This document shows, piece by piece, positions 12,949 to 19,229 of a stretch of DNA of 19,229 nt. This stretch comes from an uncultured Christensenellaceae bacterium (GTDB lineage Bacteria > Bacillota > Clostridia > Christensenellales > Pumilibacteraceae), in assembly GCA_910588315.1 (NCBI GenBank), contig CAJUQF010000029.1:1-19229 (forward strand), in the 5' to 3' direction. How positions within the stretch are numbered: the stretch's first letter is position 1; the number at the start of each line of letters is the position of its first letter. The notes under the pieces were generated by a model that saw only the letters and a program-made list of their open reading frames with translations, did not search any database and was not told the origin of the DNA. A program made the position numbers and the translations under genes.

Positions 12949-14208
12949 ATGATAGGAATCGGCATAAACGGAGTTATACTCCGTGTGAAAAACAACACGC
13001 TCGGCGAGATTTGGAATATCCCCGTTCTCGGTAAGACGCTCGAAAAATGGGTCGCCAATACCGTCGGCACGCCGTGCCAAACTATAGAATGTTCGCCGGT
13101 CATCAATCTTGCCGAAAAGATCAAGTCGGTCGTCGACAGGACAAAACCGGTCACTGTCGTTCTGTATTGCGATACGCCGCTCGTTACCGCCAAGACGGTG
13201 GAGACGGCCGTACTCAGGCTTACCGAGCAGAAAGCGAACGCGGTAAAACTCCCGCGCGGCTGCGTGTTCAGGACGGAATATTTGTTCGAGCAGGAATCGC
13301 TTTTTCCGCAGGAGCCTGCAGGCGGCGGCGAGTTCGAGGCGGTGCGCGACTGCGAGAGCCTGTCGAGGATCATAGATACGATTAGACGGCGTATATTGAA
13401 TTTCCATGCGGCAAACGGCGTCACCATTTACGATTATCATAATACGCATATAGATTGCGACGTCGTCATTTCCAAAGGCGTAGTGATCGAGCCGTACAAC
13501 TTTCTTAAAGGCAAGACCATTATAAAAAACGACGTTCGCATCAAACCGGGCAACTATATAGAAAATTGCATTGTCGGCAGATCGGTCACGCTCGACAGCT
13601 CCAGACTGTACGACAGCCTTGTCGGCGCGGAGACCAAGGTCGGTCCGTTTGCGTATATCAGACCCAATACCGTTATCGGCTGCGGATGCAGGATAGGCGA
13701 CTTCGTAGAACTGAAAAACTGCGTCATCGGCGACGGCAGCAAGGTCTCGCATTTGACGTATATAGGCGACGCGGAACTCGGCAAGGAATGTAACGTCGGC
13801 TGCGGCGTCGTGTTCGCAAACTACGATGGTAAAAATAAGTTCAAATCCATTGTCGGCAATCGCGTGTTTATCGGATCGAATGCCAACATCGTAGCGCCGG
13901 TAAACATAGCCGATCGCGCGTTTATCGCTGCGGGTTCGACAATAACCAAGGAAGTGCCGACTCAGGCGCTTGCGGTGGCGCGGGCGCGTCAGACGCTTAT
14001 ACCCAATTGGCAGGGCAACAATTATGCGCCGCCGAGCGAAGCGGGAGACAGTGCGCGTTCGTTTAAATTCGTCAGTTATTCGGACGGTATAATCGACGCG
14101 GCGGCGACGGAAGAGCACAACACACCGCAAGAACAAACGGACGGCAGCGTCGCGCAAGACGGCGCGGAAAGCGACGAACACGGTTTTAACGGCACGATGC
14201 CGGAATAA
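12949..14208 (+). CDS. glmU: GlmU-like protein: intact glucosamine-1-phosphate N-acetyltransferase domain, vestigial uridylyltransferase domain
   Basis: 419 residues. The C-terminal left-handed beta-helix (~156-354) is a clear GlmU acetyltransferase: GPFAYIRPNTVIG, SKVSHLTYIGDAELGK with catalytic His268, NYDGKNKFKS, FIGSNANIVAPV, AAGSTITKEVP and LAVARARQ. It should make GlcNAc-1-phosphate for peptidoglycan. The N-terminal part is only ~155 residues instead of ~230. It keeps traces (IPVLGKTLEKWV; VVLYCDTPLVTAKTVE, where GDTPL is usual; IRRRILNFHAANGVTI) but lacks the LAAGxGTRM nucleotide loop and the GTAHA motif, so UDP-GlcNAc pyrophosphorylase activity is probably lost. A ~65-residue Gln/Glu/Asp-rich tail (355-419) is extra. 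I chose ATG 12949 because the promoter lies between it and the upstream in-frame ATG 12892. prs follows 25 nt downstream, as in other Bacillota. Confidence 0.88.
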   Translation: MIGIGINGVILRVKNNTLGEIWNIPVLGKTLEKWVANTVGTPCQTIECSPVINLAEKIKSVVDRTKPVTVVLYCDTPLVTAKTVETAVLRLTEQKANAVKLPRGCVFRTEYLFEQESLFPQEPAGGGEFEAVRDCESLSRIIDTIRRRILNFHAANGVTIYDYHNTHIDCDVVISKGVVIEPYNFLKGKTIIKNDVRIKPGNYIENCIVGRSVTLDSSRLYDSLVGAETKVGPFAYIRPNTVIGCGCRIGDFVELKNCVIGDGSKVSHLTYIGDAELGKECNVGCGVVFANYDGKNKFKSIVGNRVFIGSNANIVAPVNIADRAFIAAGSTITKEVPTQALAVARARQTLIPNWQGNNYAPPSEAGDSARSFKFVSYSDGIIDAAATEEHNTPQEQTDGSVAQDGAESDEHGFNGTMPE

Positions 14209-14233
14209 CACTTATATCTCTCGGAGGATACCA

Positions 14234-15199
14234 ATGATAGCTCACGGCAACAAGATCAAACTGTTTTGCGGCAACTCCTGCAAAGATTTGGCGCAGGCAA
14301 TAGCGGCAAGACTCAAAATGCGGCTTTCGGAAGCGGAAGTAGGCAAGTTCAGCGACGGCGAGATTTCCGTTTCCATAGGTGAATCGGTGCGCGGTTGCGA
14401 CGTATTCGTTATACAGTCTACGTCCATTCCCACCAACGACAACCTTATGGAATTGCTCGTTATGATCGACGCGCTCAAGCGCGCGTCCGCCGGACGTATT
14501 ACCGCCGTTATTCCGTATTTCGGTTATGCGCGACAGGACAGAAAAGCGCGCGCGAGAGATCCGATCACAGCCAAACTCGTTGCCGATCTTTTGACTACCG
14601 CGGGTGCGGACAGAGTTCTCACAATGGACCTTCACGCATCGCAGATACAGGGTTTTTTCAATATCCCGGTCGATCATCTTTTGGGCGTGCCCATTCTCGC
14701 GCAGGCGATCGCAAACGAGCAGTTCATAAAAGAAGCGGGCGACGATCTCGTAGTGGTTTCGCCCGACGTCGGTTCGGTCGGCAGAGCGCGGCAGATGGCG
14801 CAAAAGCTCAACAAGACGCTTGCGATCGTCGATAAGCGCAGGCCCAAAGCCAATGTCATGGAAGTCATGAACATAATCGGTGACGTTAAAGGTAAACGTT
14901 GCCTTATCGTCGACGATATGATCGATACCGCCGGTACCATTGCTCAGGGCGCAAAAGCGCTTGTGGACGTGGGCGGCGCGTCGGACGTGTACGCGTGCTG
15001 CACACATCCGGTGCTTTCGGGTCCGGCTATCGAGAGATTGCAAAATTCGGTCATCAAAAAACTCTTCCTTTTGGATACCATCGAACTTCCGCAAGAAAAG
15101 AAACTCGACAAGTTCATCACGGTATCGGTCGCACCGATCTTTGCCGAGGCGATAGCGGCGATATTCGCGGATCTGCCCGTATCCAAACTTTATAACTGA
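14234..15199 (+). CDS. prs: Ribose-phosphate pyrophosphokinase (PRPP synthase)
   Basis: 321-residue class I PRPP synthase, which transfers pyrophosphate from ATP to ribose-5-phosphate, feeding purine, pyrimidine, His, Trp and NAD synthesis. Visible motifs: GKFSDGEISVSI, the ATP loop GYARQDRKARARDPITAKLV (~97-116), the MDLHASQIQGFF region with His134, VVSPDVGSVGRAR, VDKRRP and the PRPP-binding loop CLIVDDMIDTAGT (~223-235). Length and ends are normal. GGAGG (14222-14226) is 7 nt before the ATG. It lies 25 nt after the glmU-like gene with no promoter of its own, so the two form an operon. Confidence 0.97.
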   Translation: MIAHGNKIKLFCGNSCKDLAQAIAARLKMRLSEAEVGKFSDGEISVSIGESVRGCDVFVIQSTSIPTNDNLMELLVMIDALKRASAGRITAVIPYFGYARQDRKARARDPITAKLVADLLTTAGADRVLTMDLHASQIQGFFNIPVDHLLGVPILAQAIANEQFIKEAGDDLVVVSPDVGSVGRARQMAQKLNKTLAIVDKRRPKANVMEVMNIIGDVKGKRCLIVDDMIDTAGTIAQGAKALVDVGGASDVYACCTHPVLSGPAIERLQNSVIKKLFLLDTIELPQEKKLDKFITVSVAPIFAEAIAAIFADLPVSKLYN

Positions 15200-15223
15200 T
15201 AATTTATTAGAATCATAGTATGC

Positions 15224-15262
15224 AAATAAGCTCATCGCACTCAAGGCGCGGCGAGCTTATTT
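15224..15262 (+). terminator. Hairpin terminator candidate after prs
   Basis: AAATAAGCTC (15224-15233) and GAGCTTATTT (15253-15262) form a perfect 10-bp stem with a GC-rich 19-nt loop. The T-run is short (TTTATT), so termination strength is uncertain. It is the only candidate directly after prs. Confidence 0.6.
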
Positions 15263-15274
15263 ATTGGCGGAGTA

Positions 15275-15379
15275 TTTTTGCCCGCTTGCGGGAGCAAAAA
15301 TGCGACAACAACAAAGGTATGTCCCGCTGCTTGCAGCGGAACTTGCACGCGAAGCGTGCGAGTCCAGAGCTTGCTCTGG
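15275..15379. repeat. Cluster of four consecutive hairpins with CTTG/GAA loops
   Basis: Hairpin 1: TTTTTGC (15275-15281) with GCAAAAA (15294-15300) around CCGCTTGCGG. Hairpin 2: CCGCTG (15324-15329) and CAGCGG (15334-15339), loop CTTG. Hairpin 3: CTTGCACGC (15342-15350) and GCGTGCGAG (15354-15362), loop GAA. Hairpin 4: CCAGAG (15364-15369) and CTCTGG (15374-15379), loop CTTG. Arms differ but pair perfectly or with one G-U. Short frames here have no coding character. I take it as a palindromic repeat cluster between prs and the next promoter. Confidence 0.7.
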
Positions 15380-15395
15380 GTTTAATACCATTTAT

Positions 15396-15424
15396 TTTAC
15401 TTTCCGATCATATTGTGATACAAT
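15396..15424 (+). promoter_or_regulatory. Sigma-A promoter of the GNAT gene
   Basis: TTTACT (15396-15401), a 17-bp spacer and extended TGATACAAT (hexamer 15419-15424). The predicted start is near 15431, only a few bases before a small reading frame and the leader hairpin. Confidence 0.65.
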
Positions 15425-15431
15425 TTCGGTG

Positions 15432-15490
15432 ATATGAGTTTTAACGAAAGAGCGTGGAAATTTCGGAACGGATCACGCGCTTTCTCATAT
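15432..15490 (+). promoter_or_regulatory. Long structured 5' leader of the GNAT gene
   Basis: ATATGAG (15432-15438) pairs with CTCATAT (15484-15490), and GAAAGAGCGTG (15446-15456) pairs with CACGCGCTTTC (15474-15484) with one mismatch; the arms share one base. The structure starts at the predicted mRNA 5' end and stops just before the ribosome-binding site GGAG (15492-15495). A regulatory or stabilising role is inferred. Confidence 0.55.
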
Positions 15491-15517
15491 TGGAGACGGA
15501 ACGGATATGATCGATAA
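15434..15517 (+). CDS. Possible 27-residue leader peptide overlapping the GNAT start
   Basis: ATG 15434 opens a 27-codon frame rich in Arg and aromatic residues (begins MSFNERAWKF, ends WRRNGYDR) that stops at TAA 15515-15517, overlapping the GNAT start codon region by 11 nt in another frame. It has no Shine-Dalgarno sequence and begins about 4 nt from the predicted mRNA 5' end, so it would be nearly leaderless. Its start is inside the leader stem. It may be chance; the overlap is what makes coupling worth considering. Confidence 0.25.
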   Translation: MSFNERAWKFRNGSRAFSYWRRNGYDR

Positions 15518-16289
15518 AAAGATTTTGGAAATAGCCATGATCCAATCGGCAATAGATGCGAATTGTGTCGCCGACGATTTCGTAAGATCGGATAACGTAA
15601 TAGTGCGGTCGAAATATTCGGACAAGGCGAGAGCGTATCACGAATTGCCGTTTGCGTGCGATCTTATTTCTTACGGCACGAATATCGTCGCGTCGATAGA
15701 CATGCGGTACAGGGACGTCGTTGAAAATTATATCGGCAAATATCCGGTCGTGAGATGTTTCGAGACGCCGAATATATATGAATTAAACGCGGCGTTCGAA
15801 AAATACGGGATGCGTATCCGTCTTATGGCGGAATACTTTCTCCCGGGTGCCGGCGCGATACCGAACCTGCCGTGCGAATACGAATTGCGAATTTTAGGGC
15901 AAGACGATTTCACGGAATTGTATTTGCCGCAATGGTCCAACGCGCTGTGCGAAAAGAGAAAGGAATTGGACGTATTGGGCGTCGGCGCGTATTCCGGCGG
16001 TAAGCTCGTAGGGCTTGCGGCGTGTTCTGCCGATTGCGATACAATGTGGCAGATAGGCGTGGACGTTCTTCCCGAAATGCGTAGACAGGGGACAGCGAGC
16101 GCGCTGACGAGTCGGTTGGCTCGCGAAATACTCGATCGCGGAAAAGTTCCGTTTTATTGTTGCGCATGGTCGAATGTTATTTCCGCGCGCAATGCGATAA
16201 AAAGCGGTTTTCGTCCGGCATGGGTCGAAATGACCGTAAAATCGGATATAGTGATCGGTCGACCGGATAAAGATATCGATAAATTATAG
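15507..16289 (+). CDS. GNAT family N-acetyltransferase
   Basis: 260-residue protein with an N-terminal domain of unknown function (~1-150) and a C-terminal GNAT fold. The acetyl-CoA region is visible: WQIGVDVLPEMRRQGTASAL (motif A, with R-x-x-G-x-A pyrophosphate loop MRRQGTA), followed by CAWSNVISARNAIKSGFRPAW, the usual N-x-x-S-x-x-x-x-x-x-x-G-F end of the domain. The layout resembles the stand-alone GNAT acetyltransferases with an extra N-terminal half. Substrate unknown. ATG 15507 is preceded by GGAG (15492-15495) at 11 nt. It has its own promoter and structured leader and converges on spoIIID. Confidence 0.82.
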   Translation: MIDKKILEIAMIQSAIDANCVADDFVRSDNVIVRSKYSDKARAYHELPFACDLISYGTNIVASIDMRYRDVVENYIGKYPVVRCFETPNIYELNAAFEKYGMRIRLMAEYFLPGAGAIPNLPCEYELRILGQDDFTELYLPQWSNALCEKRKELDVLGVGAYSGGKLVGLAACSADCDTMWQIGVDVLPEMRRQGTASALTSRLAREILDRGKVPFYCCAWSNVISARNAIKSGFRPAWVEMTVKSDIVIGRPDKDIDKL

Positions 16290-16296
16290 GTAATGA

Positions 16297-16327
16297 AAGC
16301 GCGGAAATGATATAAGTTTCCGCGCTT
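16297..16327. terminator. Hairpin between convergent GNAT and spoIIID genes, probably bidirectional
   Basis: AAGCGCGGAAA (16297-16307) and TTTCCGCGCTT (16317-16327) form a perfect 11-bp stem with a 9-nt loop. GATATTTTG follows on the plus strand. No other terminator serves either gene, so it probably acts in both directions. Confidence 0.7.
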
Positions 16328-16375
16328 GATATTTTGATAGGATATTTTGTCGTACCGTGCGGAAAACGCCGAGTA

Positions 16376-16648
16376 TTATACGCGTTGCGACAATTTTTTG
16401 CGTTCGCATTTTTGTTTTGTCGCTTCGCCGCCGCGAAGATGTCGCACGCTTAAGTTGAAATCGAGGATCTTACGCACCACTGTCGCAAGTTCGCGATCGA
16501 TCTCCGGCAGTCTTTCGGTCACGTCTTTATGTACGGTGGATTTACCGAGCCCGAAATATCCGGCGGCGTCGCGTACCGTACATTTGTTTGCGGCGATATA
16601 TCTGCCGAGTTCGATTGCACGTTCTTGTTTGCGGTCGAAATTTCCCAT
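16376..16648 (-). CDS. spoIIID: Sporulation transcriptional regulator SpoIIID
   Basis: 90-residue DNA-binding protein that modulates mother-cell transcription during sporulation. The helix-turn-helix TVRDAAGYFGLGKSTVHKDV (~24-43) and the family signature TERLPEI followed by the C-terminal LSVRHLRGGEATKQK match SpoIIID closely. Two in-frame ATGs are possible. The ribosome-binding site GGAG (complement of 16656-16659) is 7 nt from ATG 16648 but only 1 nt from ATG 16654, so I chose 16648 (protein begins MGNFDRK). In Bacillus spoIIID precedes mbl; here it stands alone, convergent with the GNAT gene and divergent from greA. I could not identify a convincing sigma-E promoter. The extra basic C-terminal ~10 residues (CERKKLSQRV) are plausible. 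Confidence 0.93.
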   Translation of the reverse strand: MGNFDRKQERAIELGRYIAANKCTVRDAAGYFGLGKSTVHKDVTERLPEIDRELATVVRKILDFNLSVRHLRGGEATKQKCERKKLSQRV

Positions 16649-16809
16649 AATCATTCTCCGTAATCAGCGGTTGTATATCTTATTCCGAGATTCGACCCGA
16701 TATGACATAAAATACCATATTACAGCGCATAACGCTACTGCGTTAAGAAAATTACTCGATCGGAACGCATTGATCGGACGTCCCTTTTCGGCGCATTGCA
16801 CGCAATCAC

Positions 16810-16838
16810 TTGACTAAACGTCGGTTATGTTTTATAAT
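16810..16838 (+). promoter_or_regulatory. Sigma-A promoter of the greA-lysS operon
   Basis: TTGACT (16810-16815), a 17-bp spacer and TATAAT (16833-16838). The predicted start is near 16845, with AAGGAG (16858-16863) 6 nt before ATG 16870. Confidence 0.8.
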
Positions 16839-16869
16839 GTATCATGAATAAATAGGCAAGGAGATTATA

Positions 16870-17625
16870 ATGGCCAAAGAATATATCATGACGGCGGCTG
16901 GTAAGCGTGAGCTTGAAGAGCGGCTCGAACACATCAAAATGGTGGAAATGCCCGCTATTGTCGAGGAAATAGCCAAAGCGCGCGCACAGGGCGATCTTTC
17001 TGAAAACGCCGAGTACGAGATCGCACGCGAAGAGCAGGCGCAGTTGCAAAATGAGATAGACGCCATCAAGGAGAAACTCGCAGGCGCTAAGATACTCGAC
17101 GAAAAATCCATCAACGACGAGATCGTCTCGATAGGTTGCGCAGTCGAACTTATCGAAGCGGATATTCAGGACGGTATGGCGGAAGTCGAGCGCGCAGGGC
17201 TTACGCGCACCGACATCATCGCAGGCTTTTTGACGCGTATGTCGGTAAACGATATGCGGTTCAATCGCAATAATCTCGAGATACTTCGCGAGCTTACGTC
17301 GGATGATTATGCGGTGGCGGGCGGCGAACTGCTTGCCGCCAAGCGTTATAAAAAGGACGAGCTTTTGGATAAAGGCTTTACCGATGCGGAACTCGCGACA
17401 AAGGCAAAAGCGCGCGGCAAGCTCGACAAAAGCAAATGTACCGGGCTTAAAGTATACACGATAGTCGGTTCGCACGAGGCGGATGCGCTCAACGGCAGAA
17501 TATCCAACGAATCGCGCGTCGGCGCGGCGCTTATGGGCAAAACCGATAACGACGTAGTCATGGTCGGGGATCTTTTATTTAAGATCGTGGATATCATGAT
17601 CGATAAAAAAGCCGTTAAAAAATAG
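16870..17625 (+). CDS. greA: Transcription elongation factor GreA with a ~92-residue internal insertion
   Basis: 251 residues; normal GreA is ~158. GreA enters the RNA polymerase secondary channel and stimulates cleavage of backtracked RNA. The N-terminal coiled coil (~1-75) is complete, including the acidic tip GDLSENAEYE (41-50). The C-terminal FKBP-like domain starts normally (INDEIVSIGCAVELIEADIQ, ~81-100), is interrupted by about residues 101-192, then resumes with KVYTIVGSHEADALNGRISN and ESRVGAALMGK to the end. The insertion (bases ~17170-17445) falls between the first strands of the domain. It is charged, mostly helical in appearance (RTDIIAGFLTRMSVNDMRFN, NLEILRELTSDDYAVAGGEL, KKDELLDKGFTDAELATKAK), and has no membrane segment; I do not recognise it. 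Base composition is like its surroundings. lysS follows 30 nt downstream, a common Bacillota pairing. Confidence 0.93.
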   Translation: MAKEYIMTAAGKRELEERLEHIKMVEMPAIVEEIAKARAQGDLSENAEYEIAREEQAQLQNEIDAIKEKLAGAKILDEKSINDEIVSIGCAVELIEADIQDGMAEVERAGLTRTDIIAGFLTRMSVNDMRFNRNNLEILRELTSDDYAVAGGELLAAKRYKKDELLDKGFTDAELATKAKARGKLDKSKCTGLKVYTIVGSHEADALNGRISNESRVGAALMGKTDNDVVMVGDLLFKIVDIMIDKKAVKK

Positions 17626-17655
17626 AAACAAATAACGATCCGAAAGAGTTTAATT

Positions 17656-19161
17656 ATGAGTGAGAAAAACAAAGATACGAATACCGAACCGATGCAGGAC
17701 GGCGCGCCTGCGGAAGATATAGGCGCTATCAAGGAAGCTAAGCTCGCCAAGCTCGATATGCTTGTTGCGGCGGGCGAAGACCCGTTTAAGATAACGACGT
17801 ACGACGTCAACGCACACGCGAGCGGCATTACGTCCGCGCCGGAAGAGGGTAAAACCGTTTCGATCGCGGGCAGGCTTATGAGCAAACGCGTGATGGGAAA
17901 GGCGAGTTTCGGACATGTGCTCGATCGGTCCGGCAAGATACAGATATATGTCAAGTCCGACAATCTCGGAGCGGAAAAATACGATGCGTTCAAAAAGCAG
18001 ATAGATATAGGCGATATAATAGGCGTTACCGGCGAAGTATTCGTTACGCACCGCGGCGAAGTGTCGGTTGCCGTTAAAAGCCTTACTTTGCTTTCCAAGG
18101 CGCTTTTGCCTTTGCCCGAAAAGTGGCACGGTCTTAAAGATAACGATCTGCGCTATCGCAAGCGTTATCTCGATCTGATAGTCAACGACGACGTCAAGGA
18201 TACTTTTATTAAACGCAGCAAGATAATTTCGGCTATACGCAGTTATCTCGATGCCGACGGGTTCCTTGAAGTGGAGACGCCCATTCTTAATACCGTTGCC
18301 GGCGGCGCGGCGGCGCGCCCGTTCGTTACGCACCACAACACGCTCGATCTCGATATGTACATGCGCATTGCGCCCGAGCTTTATTTAAAGCGGCTCATCG
18401 TCGGCGGACTTGAGCGCGTGTACGAACTCGGTCGCAATTTCCGCAACGAGGGTATGGATATCAAGCACAACCCCGAGTTCACGATGATGGAGCTTTATCA
18501 AGCGTACGGCGATTACGAGACCATGATGACGCGCACGGAAGACATTTACCGTGCCGCGGCGCATGCGATCGGTTTAGGCGACAAAATAATGTATCAGGGC
18601 AAAGAGATAGACATCTCCACGCCGTGGCGCAGGGTAACCATGCGCGATATCGTAAAAGAAGTTACCGGCGTCGATTTTATGGCGCTCGATAAAGCGCAGG
18701 CGCAAGCCGAGATCGTTCGGCTCGGTCTGGAGCTCGAAGGCGACAAAAACGCCGCGGAGTGCATGTACGTAGCGTTTGACAAGCTTGTCGAAAGCACGCT
18801 CATACAACCTACGTTCGTGACGGGTTACCCGATAGAAGTTTCGCCGCTCGCAAAGCGCAGCGACGGCGGACTGACGTACAGATTCGAATTTTTCATAAAC
18901 GGTTGGGAGGGCGGCAACGCATACTCCGAGCTTAACGATCCGATCGATCAAGCCAAACGTTTCGAAATGCAGCGTCAAATGGCAAAGCGCGGCGATGAGG
19001 ATGCGCAAGCCGCGGATGACGATTTCGTAGAGGCGCTCGAATACGGCATGCCGCCCACCGGCGGTTTGGGTATAGGCATAGACCGTATGGTAATGCTTCT
19101 TACCGACAGCGCGTCCATAAGGGATGTTATATTATTCCCGACTATGAAACCCCGCAAATAA
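17656..19161 (+). CDS. lysS: Lysine--tRNA ligase, class II
   Basis: 501-residue class II lysyl-tRNA synthetase, charging tRNA-Lys in the cytoplasm. After a hydrophilic N-terminal extension of ~25 residues comes the OB-fold anticodon-binding domain (~66-146, VSIAGRLMSKRVMGKASFGH), then the catalytic core: LRYRKRYLDLI, motif 1 GFLEVETPILNTVAGGAAARPF (~202-223, quoted in parts GFLEVETPIL and GGAAARPF), motif 2 with NFRNEGMDIKHNPEF (~261-275) and motif 3 GGLGIGIDRMVMLLT near the end. The full frame is present. A weak GAAAGAG precedes the ATG; translation may depend on greA upstream. Confidence 0.97.
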   Translation: MSEKNKDTNTEPMQDGAPAEDIGAIKEAKLAKLDMLVAAGEDPFKITTYDVNAHASGITSAPEEGKTVSIAGRLMSKRVMGKASFGHVLDRSGKIQIYVKSDNLGAEKYDAFKKQIDIGDIIGVTGEVFVTHRGEVSVAVKSLTLLSKALLPLPEKWHGLKDNDLRYRKRYLDLIVNDDVKDTFIKRSKIISAIRSYLDADGFLEVETPILNTVAGGAAARPFVTHHNTLDLDMYMRIAPELYLKRLIVGGLERVYELGRNFRNEGMDIKHNPEFTMMELYQAYGDYETMMTRTEDIYRAAAHAIGLGDKIMYQGKEIDISTPWRRVTMRDIVKEVTGVDFMALDKAQAQAEIVRLGLELEGDKNAAECMYVAFDKLVESTLIQPTFVTGYPIEVSPLAKRSDGGLTYRFEFFINGWEGGNAYSELNDPIDQAKRFEMQRQMAKRGDEDAQAADDDFVEALEYGMPPTGGLGIGIDRMVMLLTDSASIRDVILFPTMKPRK

Positions 19162-19183
19162 TTTAGCCTCCTTGCGGTTTCTT
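19152..19183 (+). terminator. Possible terminator overlapping the lysS stop
   Basis: CCGCAA (19152-19157) and TTGCGG (19172-19177) form a 6-bp stem with a 14-nt loop, followed by TTTCTT. The 5' arm lies in the last codons of lysS. The T-run is interrupted, so strength is uncertain. I see nothing else in the remaining bases. Confidence 0.4.
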
Positions 19184-19229
19184 ACGCGGTGTCTTGCTAC
19201 CGATATCGGCGCTTGCTGTGTTGTGCCTC

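Noticed and set aside
12784..15244. Long minus-strand frames opposite the glmU-like gene and prs
   Set aside because: Same shadow pattern; the plus-strand proteins are unambiguous family members and the minus-strand translations have Arg-rich, low-information composition.
15220..15432. 70-codon plus-strand frame across the hairpin cluster
   Set aside because: It consists of palindromes, overlaps the promoter of the next gene and lacks a ribosome-binding site.
16655..16730. Sigma-E type promoter for spoIIID on the minus strand
   Set aside because: ATAT-like and TATACA-like elements exist, but their spacing (over 20 bp) does not fit the 16-18 bp expected.
1..19229. tRNA, rRNA or transposase genes
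   Set aside because: Read through for T-loop/acceptor patterns, conserved rRNA segments and DDE-type transposase motifs; none found.

Overview
The window looks like chromosomal DNA of a spore-forming member of the Bacillota, most likely an uncultured gut-associated Clostridia lineage. The evidence is a spoIIID sporulation regulator, Bacillota-type gene pairings (rpsF-ssb-rpsR, glmU-prs, greA-lysS), consensus sigma-A promoters (TTGACA/TATAAT with 17 bp spacing, often with an extended TGn -10), a C-x2-C type ribosomal protein S18, a radical-SAM anaerobic ribonucleotide reductase activase (anaerobe) and a choloylglycine-hydrolase-family enzyme (gut). Taxonomy is inferred; no rRNA or tRNA gene was found.

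Layout. 1-126 is the C-terminal end of an unidentified gene. 248-4692 holds a bile-salt-hydrolase-like enzyme, an NrdG-type activase, dnaA, a YwiB/DUF1934 protein and an UlaG-like metallo-beta-lactamase-fold hydrolase. 4693-5474 has no gene and is dominated by a ~180-bp tandem repeat with variable-stem hairpins. 5475-6570 is the rpsF-ssb-rpsR operon with a probable S6:S18 leader. 6773-11120 holds an unknown six-helix membrane protein, a phytoene-desaturase-like flavoprotein and a two-domain lipoprotein with a ten-G tract inside its promoter. 11259-15199 holds an ABC-F ATPase and a glmU-like/prs operon. 15200-15506 is a hairpin cluster and a structured leader, followed by a GNAT acetyltransferase. 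spoIIID lies alone on the minus strand at 16376-16648, followed by the greA-lysS operon.

Functionally this is mostly housekeeping: replication initiation, ribosome and ssDNA binding, cell-wall precursor and PRPP synthesis, transcript cleavage and tRNA charging. Several of these core proteins are aberrant. GreA carries a ~92-residue insertion inside its C-terminal domain. GlmU has a shrunken uridylyltransferase domain lacking the catalytic loop. The ABC-F protein has lost one of its two composite ATP sites. dnaA sits without dnaN or a visible DnaA-box cluster.

The most striking regulatory signals are a G10 tract between the -35 and -10 of the lipoprotein gene (candidate phase variation), two promoters whose predicted start coincides with the ATG (leaderless mRNAs), and two promoters embedded in the terminator of the preceding gene. 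No CRISPR array, transposase or phage gene is visible.
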